Shown: positions 14,577 through 21,204, counted from the stretch's first letter. The stretch is 26,282 nt of DNA from CAIJKW01 sp964443365 (GCA_964443365.1 CAYUCM010000009.1:1-26282); one strand, 5' to 3'. The notes: generated from the letters alone by a model not told the origin. Numbers and translations: made by a program.

Positions 14577-15773
14577 ATGTTTAAGATCAATAAAACAACC
14601 AAATACGTTATCTTGGCTCTATCTTTTGCCTTCGTATTCTTCATTGGCTCTATGAATACCGCTTCAGCAGGTAGTTCAGACATGTGGTACATAGGAGTGG
14701 GTTCAGATGATTATGTGGATTACTCATATACATATGACGCTCCTTCAACATACTCGTCAAACTCTTCGTACTCTTATAATCCAGGATATACTTATGATTA
14801 CTCAAGTTATAATCAAAGTTATCCAAGTTATTATTACGACAATTACTCATATGGTTATGATTACTCATGTGCTACATGTGGTTACTCATATCAAACAATG
14901 CCACAGGTGGTATATGTTCCAAACACATCTACTTGTACATCTAGTTGTTGTGGATCAAGTTGTAATACAACACCAGCACCAGCAACTCTTGAAGCTTCAT
15001 GTATAATTAGCCCAAATAGTGTAAACGTTGGTGACTCAGTTACAATGTCAGCTTCTGCTTCAGGCGGATCAGGATCATATCAATACTACTGGTCAGGTTC
15101 AGATGGAATTAGTGGTTCTTCACAAGTTATAACTGGAAGATTCACATCTTATGGAAATAAAACAGTTTCTCTTACTGTGACTTCAGGTTCTCAAACGGTT
15201 ACAAGAACATGTAGTGCTTATGTAAACCAACCTTATCGTTATAATGATTACAATTATAATTATAACTATAATGGTAACTACAACTACAATACTAATTTAA
15301 CAGCAACATGTTCTGCAAGCCCTACAAATGCAAACGTTGGAGATAATGTTATCTGGACTGTATACCCAAATGGTGGAAATGGTGCATACTCATACTCTTG
15401 GACAGGAACAGACAGTCTAAGTTATGGAAATGCTTATCAAATTCAACAAAGATATACTACACCTGGAACAAAAACTGCAACTGTGACAGTTCATACAACA
15501 AATGGTCAATCTGTTACAGCAACATGTAATACAAATATCGCAGGAACAATTTCATCAGGTACACCAATTTCAGGTATTTATCTTAACGAGGTTCCCGCAA
15601 CTGGAATAGAGTTCAATCTTAAAGTAATGCTTTACACTCTTGGACTTGTATTTTGGTCAGCCTTTGTAGCCTTCATGATAATAAACAAGAAAAAGGCAAA
15701 ACTAGCTATGGCTAATCGTTCAAGAATTGAAGATTTCAAACTTGAAAATATGAAGAGAAAGAATTTGATTTAA
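14577..15773 (+). CDS. Tyr-rich surface protein with PKD-like repeats and a VPATG sorting signal
   Basis: 398 residues from the ATG at 14577. A signal peptide (hydrophobic 11-24, likely cleavage after TASA at 31) leads into a Tyr/Ser/Asp-rich tract (about 37-110) and a Cys cluster (C98, C101, C120, C124, C125, C129). Two PKD-like beta domains follow, about 139-217 and 242-322. Each has a VGD motif, a YxYxW strand and a Cys near both ends. A YN-repeat linker (220-239) joins them. The C-terminus reads YLNEVPATG (VPATG 339-343), a membrane helix (about 349-369) and a basic tail, the three-part layout of a sortase signal, though with V for L and a tail of 28 residues, longer than usual. With a sortase directly upstream, covalent surface attachment is likely. 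Confidence 0.85.
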   Translation: MFKINKTTKYVILALSFAFVFFIGSMNTASAGSSDMWYIGVGSDDYVDYSYTYDAPSTYSSNSSYSYNPGYTYDYSSYNQSYPSYYYDNYSYGYDYSCATCGYSYQTMPQVVYVPNTSTCTSSCCGSSCNTTPAPATLEASCIISPNSVNVGDSVTMSASASGGSGSYQYYWSGSDGISGSSQVITGRFTSYGNKTVSLTVTSGSQTVTRTCSAYVNQPYRYNDYNYNYNYNGNYNYNTNLTATCSASPTNANVGDNVIWTVYPNGGNGAYSYSWTGTDSLSYGNAYQIQQRYTTPGTKTATVTVHTTNGQSVTATCNTNIAGTISSGTPISGIYLNEVPATGIEFNLKVMLYTLGLVFWSAFVAFMIINKKKAKLAMANRSRIEDFKLENMKRKNLI

Positions 15774-15828
15774 TTTTTTCTCGGGGCGAGATAAAAATCG
15801 CTTTAGATCTTAAACAAACTACATAGAA

Positions 15829-15858
15829 CAAAACCCCCGCAGAGATGCGGGGGTTTTG
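15829..15858. terminator. Bidirectional terminator between the PKD protein gene and thrS
   Basis: A perfect 12-bp stem, CAAAACCCCCGC (15829-15840) with its complement (15847-15858), and a 6-nt loop, with A and T runs on either side. It can end the plus-strand surface-protein gene and the minus-strand thrS, which converge here. Confidence 0.85.
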
Positions 15859-15890
15859 TGTTGACGTGGGAGATAGTGATTCTTGAGTAA

Positions 15891-17657
15891 TTAGTTCAAT
15901 TCTCTATCTTTAATTTCTGTCTTTGCTTTTGTTACAAAGTCTTCAAGACTCATTTGTCCAAGCTTTGCATCATTTCTTCCTTCTACGGTTACGGCGCGAG
16001 CTTCTATTTCTTTGTCGCCAATAACTAATACGTAAGGGATTTTTTCTGTCTTTGCGTTTCTTATTTTCTTTCCAAGTGATTCACTTGATTCGTCGATTTC
16101 AGCACGGATGTCGGCGCTTTTTAATTCGTTAAAAACTTCTCTAGCATAATCAAATTGACGCTCTCCGATTGGAACAACTTTGACTTGAACAGGGGACATC
16201 CATAAAGGAAATGCACCAGCAAAGTGTTCAATCGCAACTCCCATGAATCGCTCAAGTGAACCCGCAATAGCTCTGTGAATTACAACGGGTCTTTCTTTTT
16301 CTCCTTTTTCATTGATGTAATTCAAATCAAATCTGATTGGTAAATTGAAATCACATTGAACTGTTGCGAGTTGATGTTCACGGCCGATCGCATCCTTAAA
16401 CATGAAGTCTAGCTTTGGTCCATAAAAAGCAGCCTCTCCTTTACCTTCAAAATATGGAAGGCCTTCTTCATCGCAAACTTTTTTAAGAGCACCCTCTGCT
16501 GGAAGCCAAATGCTGTCATCGCCAAGAAAATTTTCTTTATCATCTCCTCTAAGTGAAAGACGAACTTTGTAATCATCAATCATTCCCATTTTTGTGTAGA
16601 AAGTTTTTATTATCTCCACAATAGTTTTAACCTCTTCATGAAGTTGGGTTAATCTACAAAATAGGTGACCATCATCTTGTGTAATTGAACGAACGCGAGT
16701 TAGTCCGCCAAGTTGCCCAGTCTTTTCATCTCTATAAACTGTTGCTGGTTCAAAGTATCTTACGGGCATATCTCTGTATGAGAATTGATTGTCTGCAAAT
16801 AATTGCATGTGATGAGGACAATTCATTGGCTTCATGTAAAAATCCTCCTTGCTTGTTCCTCCATGAACTGAGAACATATCTGCAAGATAATGCATACCGT
16901 GACCTGATGTCATATACAAATCTGCTTTGGCAAGATGTGGAGTCCAAACTCTGTCATACCCTTTTGTTTTATGAAGCTCCCAAAGAAAATCTTCAATCAT
17001 TTTTCTAACGACAGTTCCTTTTGGTTGAAACATTGGAAGGCCAGATCCTACTAAATCTGAAATTGTGAAAAGTTTTAACTCTTTTCCTAATTTTCTGTGA
17101 TCGCGTTTTTTGGCCTCTTCTTGTTGATTAAGAAATGCGTCCAATTCCTCTTTTGTTGCAAATGCGTATCCGTACACGCGAGTTAACATTTTATTTTTTT
17201 CATCACCTCTCCAATATGCGCCCGCAATTTTATTTAATTTGAACGAATACGGATCAATTGTAGAAAGGTTTTCTGCATGACCTCCACGGCAAAGGTCTGT
17301 GAATGCGCCAGATGTGTAAAGTGTAATTTGCTCACCTTTGTTTGCGATTTCTTCTATAAGCTCTAACTTGTAAGGGTTGTTTTTGAAAAATTCTCTTGCT
17401 TCTTCAATGGAGACGTCTTTTTGTGTAAAAGCGCCGTTCCATGTTGGGAGAATTTCACGCATCTTATCTTCTATAGACTGTAGATCCTCATCTTTAATAG
17501 GGGATTCAAAGTTCATGTCATAGTAGAAGCCGTTTTCTATAGATGGCCCAAGCGTTATTTTGGTGTTTGGATATAACTCCAAGGTAGCCGCCGCAAGGAG
17601 GTGGGATAGGGAATGTCTAATGTTTTCTATATTTTTTACGTTGTTTTCTTCTTTCAT
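15891..17657 (-). CDS. thrS: Threonyl-tRNA synthetase without TGS domain
   Basis: 588 residues. The usual N-terminal TGS (ubiquitin-like, N1) domain of about 60 residues is absent, and the chain starts at the N2 editing domain with HSLSH (H15, H19) and DLCRGGH (C123, H127), which clears Ser-tRNA-Thr. The class II core follows: motif 2 around YFEPATVYRDE, with the three zinc ligands that select Thr at Cys280 (MNCPHH), His331 (DDGHLF) and His461 (VVIHRAIAGSLERF, which also holds motif 3). The anticodon-binding domain takes up about 488-585. The promoter ends 8 nt before the ATG at 17657, which supports this start and the lack of TGS. A 400-bp region with two further promoter-hairpin units lies upstream. 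Confidence 0.96.
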   Translation of the reverse strand: MKEENNVKNIENIRHSLSHLLAAATLELYPNTKITLGPSIENGFYYDMNFESPIKDEDLQSIEDKMREILPTWNGAFTQKDVSIEEAREFFKNNPYKLELIEEIANKGEQITLYTSGAFTDLCRGGHAENLSTIDPYSFKLNKIAGAYWRGDEKNKMLTRVYGYAFATKEELDAFLNQQEEAKKRDHRKLGKELKLFTISDLVGSGLPMFQPKGTVVRKMIEDFLWELHKTKGYDRVWTPHLAKADLYMTSGHGMHYLADMFSVHGGTSKEDFYMKPMNCPHHMQLFADNQFSYRDMPVRYFEPATVYRDEKTGQLGGLTRVRSITQDDGHLFCRLTQLHEEVKTIVEIIKTFYTKMGMIDDYKVRLSLRGDDKENFLGDDSIWLPAEGALKKVCDEEGLPYFEGKGEAAFYGPKLDFMFKDAIGREHQLATVQCDFNLPIRFDLNYINEKGEKERPVVIHRAIAGSLERFMGVAIEHFAGAFPLWMSPVQVKVVPIGERQFDYAREVFNELKSADIRAEIDESSESLGKKIRNAKTEKIPYVLVIGDKEIEARAVTVEGRNDAKLGQMSLEDFVTKAKTEIKDRELN

Positions 17658-17665
17658 ATTCTTAA

Positions 17666-17674
17666 AGGATAGCA
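17666..17674 (-). promoter_or_regulatory. Proximal thrS promoter (extended -10)
   Basis: TG-C-TATCCT on the minus strand (hexamer 17671-17666), 8 nt before the thrS ATG. The -35 (TTCCAA, 17694-17689) is poor. It is weaker than the two promoters farther upstream. Confidence 0.4.
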
Positions 17675-17757
17675 GTATTTTGGGGATTTTGGAAGGGCGA
17701 TTAACTGGATGTTTTGTCTTCAGTAATGTTTTATAAATTCTTTATATTTCCTTAAAT

Positions 17758-17800
17758 AAAAAGACCCCCGATGCAGACGCATCTGCATAAGGGCTCTTTT
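17758..17800 (-). terminator. Hairpin terminator of upstream unit 2
   Basis: A long imperfect hairpin: inner 7 bp (17771-17777 with 17782-17788, 4-nt loop), then CCC/GGG and a 6-bp outer stem. The T-run (TCTTTTTATTT) follows it only on the minus strand, so it ends leftward transcription before thrS. It starts 15 nt after the -10 box at 17821-17816. Confidence 0.65.
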
Positions 17801-17815
17801 CGTGGTAATGCTAAT

Positions 17816-17843
17816 ATTATATTTCTGATTTATTTGTTGTCAA
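17816..17843 (-). promoter_or_regulatory. Consensus promoter P2 in the thrS upstream region
   Basis: TTGACA (17843-17838), a 16-bp spacer and TATAAT (17821-17816) on the minus strand, both boxes perfect. The -35 is followed by ACAA, as in P1. The product would be a transcript of about 50 nt ending at the hairpin 17800-17758, unless read-through reaches thrS. Confidence 0.7.
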
Positions 17844-17871
17844 GCGAAAATTGAATTATTTTATACAAAAG

Positions 17872-17898
17872 GAAAACACCGTACAGGCCGGTGTTTTC
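17872..17898 (-). terminator. Hairpin terminator of upstream unit 1
   Basis: A perfect 10-bp stem, GAAAACACCG with CGGTGTTTTC, and a 7-nt loop (GCCTGTA on the minus strand), followed on the minus strand only by CTTTTGT. It starts 14 nt after the P1 -10 box. Confidence 0.65.
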
Positions 17899-17912
17899 TA
17901 CTGATACTGATA

Positions 17913-17940
17913 ATTATATATAAAAATATATTGTTGTCAA
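17913..17940 (-). promoter_or_regulatory. Consensus promoter P1 in the thrS upstream region
   Basis: TTGACA (17940-17935), a 16-bp spacer and TATAAT (17918-17913) on the minus strand, both perfect. It lies 97 bp from P2 and has the same layout: -35, 16 bp, -10, about 15 nt, hairpin. No ORF lies between the promoter and the hairpin. Confidence 0.7.
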
Positions 17941-17968
17941 AACACCCCCTTCGTAAAAAATAAAAACT

Positions 17969-17996
17969 TTGTAAATCCACACTTCTGGGGTATGCT
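17969..17996 (+). promoter_or_regulatory. Candidate ABC-F gene promoter
   Basis: TTGTAA (17969-17974), a 16-bp spacer and TATGCT (17991-17996). The start would be near 18003, leaving a leader of about 55 nt, one of the longest here, with a short reading frame in it. Confidence 0.45.
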
Positions 17997-18013
17997 GTAG
18001 GACTGTCGCTTAA

Positions 18014-18037
18014 ATGCATCTAAGGCATCTCAGCTAA
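18014..18037 (+). CDS. Possible leader peptide upstream of the ABC-F gene
   Basis: ATG and six codons then TAA, reading M-H-L-R-H-L-S, lie within the predicted ABC-F leader, ending 20 nt before the ABC-F ATG. Some antibiotic-responsive ABC-F genes are controlled by short leader peptides, but a reading frame this short can occur by chance and no terminator/antiterminator pair is visible. Confidence 0.25.
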   Translation: MHLRHLS

Positions 18038-18057
18038 GTTGTCTCGGCATAAATTAT

Positions 18058-19515
18058 ATGGCTCAAAATGAAACTATAATTAGATTTGATAAAGTATCCT
18101 TTGATTATGGATACAACAAGCCAATTCTTGAAGAGGCTTGTTTTACTGTTGCTCGTGGTTCAAAAATTACTTTCATGGGTCAAAACGGTGCGGGAAAAAG
18201 TACTATCTTTAAATTAATAACTGGAGAATTTGAACCAGAAGATGGTAAGGTTCACATTGGTCATGGTTTAACTACCGCTATTGCTAAACAAGTAATTCCC
18301 AAAAATGACGCGGTCCTAACCGTTAGAGAATTTTTTGAAAAATGTTTTGATAAAAAGGTTTACGATATTGATCCCAGAATTGATAATGTGTTAGACGTTG
18401 TTAATCTTCATGCTCCACATGATAGAATTGTCGGTTCATTTTCTGGTGGCCAGCAAGCAAGGCTCCTTTTGGCTTCAGCCTTAATTCAAAATCCAGATAT
18501 TTTACTTTTGGACGAGCCTACAAACAACTTAGATAAAGAGGGAATTGCACATCTTACAAAATTTATTATCGATTACAAAAAGACGGTTATTGTAATTTCT
18601 CACGATGCGGATTTTCTAAACTCTTTTACTGACGGCGTTTTATACTTGGATATCTTTACAAAAAAAGTTGAACAATATGTTGGCGATTATTTTAGTTTGC
18701 TAGAAGAAATTAAGGCAAGAATAGAAAAAGAAAATAGAAAGAATGCGATGCTCGCTAAAGAAATTCAAGAGAATAAAGATAAGGCAAACTTTTTTGCAAA
18801 CAAAGGGGGTCAAATGCGTCTTGTTGCAAAACGTATGCGCGACAAGGTTGAAGAGCTGGAGGAAGAAAAAGTTGATATTAGAAGAGAAGATAAGACTATT
18901 AGAAAATTTAGAATTAAATCACAACCGGATATTGTGGGAGAGATTTTGCATATTAATGCTTTCAAAACTTTTAATTCAAAAACTCATAAGGCGGTTTTAA
19001 GAACAGCCAATGTTTCTCTAAAAAGAAAAAATCACTTGCTATTGGTTGGCCCTAATGGAATTGGTAAAAGTACACTACTTGAGTCTTTGGCTTCGCTTAA
19101 AAATCCTGATGCAAAAATCGCAGGAGGTGTGCGTGTTGGATATTATCGTCAAGATTTTTCTACTTTGAATTTTGAAGATACTGTTTACGATTCTTTGATG
19201 AGCGTGATGGAAAAGGGCGATGAAGACAAGTTGCGTGGGGCTGCTGCTGGATTTTTGATAACCAGTGAAATGATGAAAACTAAAATTGAATCTTTGTCCG
19301 AGGGGCAAAAGGGTCTTGTTGCTTTTGCTAGACTGGTTCTTCAAGAGCCTGGACTTTTGATTTTGGATGAGCCAACAAATCACATTAATTTTAGGCATCT
19401 TCCTATAATTGCTGAGGCTCTGGATAAGTACGAAGGGGCAATGATTCTTGTCTCTCACGTTCCAGAATTTGTGAAGCAAATAAGAATTGACGAGGTGTTG
19501 GATTTGGGGAAGTAG
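18058..19515 (+). CDS. ABC-F family ATPase (ribosome-associated type)
   Basis: 485 residues with two ATP-binding cassettes and no membrane segment, the ABC-F plan. NBD1: Walker A GQNGAGKST (41-49), signature SFSGGQQ (127-133), Walker B ILLLDEP (148-154), H-switch SHD (181-183). The interdomain linker (about 211-290) is charged and helical, with KGGQMRLVAKRMRDK inside, as expected for the P-site tRNA interaction motif. NBD2: Walker A GPNGIGKST (331-339), signature LSEGQ (413-417), Walker B LLILDEP (433-439), SH at 466-467. The NBD2 D-loop reads NHIN where NHLD is usual. Members act on the ribosomal E site in translation control or antibiotic protection; which one cannot be told here. A 50-bp piece of the NBD2 coding sequence recurs at 21081. 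Confidence 0.9.
   Translation: MAQNETIIRFDKVSFDYGYNKPILEEACFTVARGSKITFMGQNGAGKSTIFKLITGEFEPEDGKVHIGHGLTTAIAKQVIPKNDAVLTVREFFEKCFDKKVYDIDPRIDNVLDVVNLHAPHDRIVGSFSGGQQARLLLASALIQNPDILLLDEPTNNLDKEGIAHLTKFIIDYKKTVIVISHDADFLNSFTDGVLYLDIFTKKVEQYVGDYFSLLEEIKARIEKENRKNAMLAKEIQENKDKANFFANKGGQMRLVAKRMRDKVEELEEEKVDIRREDKTIRKFRIKSQPDIVGEILHINAFKTFNSKTHKAVLRTANVSLKRKNHLLLVGPNGIGKSTLLESLASLKNPDAKIAGGVRVGYYRQDFSTLNFEDTVYDSLMSVMEKGDEDKLRGAAAGFLITSEMMKTKIESLSEGQKGLVAFARLVLQEPGLLILDEPTNHINFRHLPIIAEALDKYEGAMILVSHVPEFVKQIRIDEVLDLGK
19333..19382 (+). repeat. ABC-F segment repeated at 21081-21130 (donor copy)
   Basis: This 50-bp stretch encodes the NBD2 Walker B region. It matches 21081-21130 at 47 of 50 positions; all three differences are transitions. 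It lies inside the intact gene, so it is taken as the original. Confidence 0.85.
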
Positions 19516-19544
19516 TTTGAGATATTAATTCAGTTTTGTAAATA

Positions 19545-19572
19545 TTGTCAGTAGAAATAGCGTTGTTACAAT
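19545..19572 (+). promoter_or_regulatory. BRO gene promoter; decides its start
   Basis: TTGTCA (19545-19550), a 16-bp spacer and extended TG-T-TACAAT (TG 19564-19565, hexamer 19567-19572), 8 nt before the ATG at 19581. A possible TTG start at 19545 is the -35 box itself. Confidence 0.6.
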
Positions 19573-19580
19573 TGAGACCA

Positions 19581-20396
19581 ATGAATAATATTATATCTTT
19601 TGAAGAAAATAGGATTCGTAAAGTTTGGTATAATGAACAGTGGTATTTTTCTATTGTTGATGTTATTGGGGTGCTTATTAATCAACCTAATTTCAAAAGG
19701 TCTCAGACTTACTGGACTACTCTTAAAAATCGTTTAAAAAAAGAAGGTAGTCAGTTTGTCACAAAATGTGACAAACTGAAAATGCGCTCTGCCGATGGTA
19801 AGTTTTATAAAACGGACGCAGCAAATACAGAGTCTCTGTTAAGACTTGTTCAATCAATTCCATCACCAAAGGTTGAGCCGCTAAAGTTGTGGTTAGCTAA
19901 GGTGGGTTCAGAGCGTATAGCTGAAATACAAGATCCATCACAGGGAATAGATAGAGCACGAGAACTTTGGAAAAAACATGGGAGAAGTGAAAAATGGATA
20001 CAACAGAGAATGATGGGGCAAGAAACTAGAAACAAACTCACAGATTATTGGAAAGAAAACGGTGTAAAAGAGGGTGATGAATATGCAATTCTTACTAATA
20101 TAATTCATCAAGAGTGGTCAGATTTGGATGTTAAGAGTCACAAAGAACTAAAGGGGCTTGGAAGGTCTCATAATTTAAGGGATCACATGAATGAAGCTGA
20201 ATTGATTTTGACAGCGTTGGCGGAGATGTCTACTCGTCAAATTGCTGAAAATATGAAAGCAAAAGGATTAGTTCAGAATAAAATTCCAGCAAAGAAGGGT
20301 GGAAGAGTTGCTAAAAATGCTAGAAAAGAACTGGAGTCAAAAATAGGAAAAAGTATAGTTACTGGTACTAATTTTCTACCGCCAACAAAAAACTGA
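19581..20396 (+). CDS. BRO-N domain protein (phage antirepressor / DinD-like)
   Basis: 271 residues from the ATG at 19581. The N-terminal part (about 8-112) fits the BRO-N fold: FEENRIRKVWYNEQWYFSIVDVIGVL, a motif running over 7-32, then YWTTLKNRLKKEGSQ (44-58) and IPSPKVEPLKLWLAKVGSERI (93-113). The rest (115-271) is charged and helical with a basic tail, as in DinD-type proteins. BRO-N proteins bind DNA and are spread by phages and other mobile elements. Whether this one acts as an antirepressor is unknown. A perfect 13-bp inverted repeat (19751-19779) lies within the gene. The gene seems to have its own promoter and leads into a phosphatase-like gene 25 nt downstream. Confidence 0.82.
   Translation: MNNIISFEENRIRKVWYNEQWYFSIVDVIGVLINQPNFKRSQTYWTTLKNRLKKEGSQFVTKCDKLKMRSADGKFYKTDAANTESLLRLVQSIPSPKVEPLKLWLAKVGSERIAEIQDPSQGIDRARELWKKHGRSEKWIQQRMMGQETRNKLTDYWKENGVKEGDEYAILTNIIHQEWSDLDVKSHKELKGLGRSHNLRDHMNEAELILTALAEMSTRQIAENMKAKGLVQNKIPAKKGGRVAKNARKELESKIGKSIVTGTNFLPPTKN
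19751..19779. repeat. 13-bp perfect inverted repeat inside the BRO gene
   Basis: TCAGTTTGTCACA, a 3-nt loop AAA, then the exact complement. It covers the codons for SQFVTKCDKLK. The stem would be strong in mRNA, and the DNA palindrome resembles a dimer-binding operator. Confidence 0.8.
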
Positions 20397-20421
20397 TTGT
20401 AATCTAACGTAATAAAATACA

Positions 20422-21039
20422 ATGTTAAAAATATATATAACAAGACACGGGCAAAATCAGGATAATATAAATGGAATTTTAAATGGACATAGAGATTTAC
20501 CATTAACAGAAAAGGGAATAGAACAGGCCCATGAAATCGCTGAAAAAATTGGGAGATCTTCTATCTCAGTTGATTATGTTTATTCTTCGCCGTTAATACG
20601 AGCTTACGATACGGCTAAAATAATTTCCAATAAAAACAATTTTCCAGAATCGATAATTGAACCCCTTTTGATTGAGAGAGATTTTGGAGTGATGACAGGT
20701 AGGAATGTCTCTGATATAGAAAAATTATGTTCTCCAAATATCATAAAAGGAGAAATAATAACTTATTTTTTAGATCCAGAGGGAGCGGAAACTTTTCCTG
20801 ATTTGATGAGTAGAGCACGGGCGTTGTTAAATAAAATAAAAAAGAATCATTCTGATGGAAATATTTTATTGGTTACAAGTGGTGACATTGGAAAGATGAT
20901 TTATGCTGAATATTATAATCTTGATTGGAAAACAATTTTAACGCAATTCCATTTTGGTAACTGTGATTTATTGATTCTGTCCAAAGATTCTCATGCTGAT
21001 GATGCTCATGTTTTTAAAATAGAACAGCACAATCAATAG
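20422..21039 (+). CDS. Histidine phosphatase / phosphoglycerate mutase-like protein with altered second His
   Basis: 205 residues. The family start YITRHGQNQDN is clear, with the phosphate-accepting His9 in RHG. SSPLIRAYDTA provides the conserved Arg60, and ERDFG the acidic residue (Glu85). The second catalytic His, normally in a V-[ST]-H-G motif, is replaced: the chain reads LLVTSGDIGKM with Ser153 at that place. The fold is likely kept, but normal phosphatase chemistry may be weakened or changed. It follows the BRO gene by 25 nt with no convincing promoter, so the two are probably cotranscribed. No substrate can be named. Confidence 0.82.
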   Translation: MLKIYITRHGQNQDNINGILNGHRDLPLTEKGIEQAHEIAEKIGRSSISVDYVYSSPLIRAYDTAKIISNKNNFPESIIEPLLIERDFGVMTGRNVSDIEKLCSPNIIKGEIITYFLDPEGAETFPDLMSRARALLNKIKKNHSDGNILLVTSGDIGKMIYAEYYNLDWKTILTQFHFGNCDLLILSKDSHADDAHVFKIEQHNQ

Positions 21040-21064
21040 TTAAATTGCTGGTTGGTGTTTCTGC

Positions 21065-21081
21065 TCTAACTTAGCGCCCCC
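21065..21081 (-). repeat. dnaE 3'-end-like fragment in the scar
   Basis: This 17-bp stretch matches the 3' end of dnaE (24348-24364) at 14 of 17 positions; all three differences are transitions. Read on the minus strand it encodes a decayed version of the last dnaE codons and the TAG stop. It abuts the ABC-F fragment directly. On length alone the match could be chance. Confidence 0.45.
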
Positions 21082-21130
21082 TGGTTTTTCAAGAGCCTGG
21101 GCTTTTGATTTTGGATGAGCCAGCAAATCA
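21081..21130 (+). pseudogene. ABC-F gene fragment (NBD2 Walker B region)
   Basis: 47 of 50 bases match 19333-19382 in the ABC-F gene in the same orientation. The reading frame still encodes LVFQEPGLLILDEP followed by ANH, then loses similarity and reaches a stop 24 codons from its start. It is a relic of a duplicated ABC-F 3' region. Its position directly next to a dnaE-end-like sequence suggests a tandem-duplication junction. Confidence 0.85.
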
Positions 21131-21185
21131 TATAAAAGTTATTGCCCGTTGAATTAGCATTCAAAGTGATATATTTCTTTTAATC

Positions 21186-21194
21186 TGATATAAT
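21186..21194 (+). promoter_or_regulatory. Promoter of the GHKL-zincin gene (extended -10)
   Basis: TG-A-TATAAT (hexamer 21189-21194), a perfect extended -10 ending 10 nt before the ATG at 21205. No good -35 is seen. The mRNA would be leaderless or have a leader of about 4 nt. Confidence 0.65.
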
Positions 21195-21204
21195 TTGTAG
21201 CATC

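Noticed and set aside
14707..15006. A 99-codon frame within the PKD protein gene in another frame
   Set aside because: It is a shadow of the Tyr/Ser repeats, rich in Met, His and Ile, with no support of its own.
17660..18057. T-box riboswitch ahead of thrS
   Set aside because: No stem I with a specifier loop and no T-box core sequence can be found, and each promoter-hairpin unit is far too short.
19545..19580. TTG start for the BRO gene, adding 12 residues
   Set aside because: The TTG is the -35 box (TTGTCA), and the BRO-N domain is complete from the ATG at 19581.
19516..21130. Integrative element with the 50-bp repeats as att sites
   Set aside because: No integrase is present, the repeat lies about 130 bp inside the ABC-F gene rather than at its end, and the right copy does not restore the gene. 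A duplication scar explains it better.
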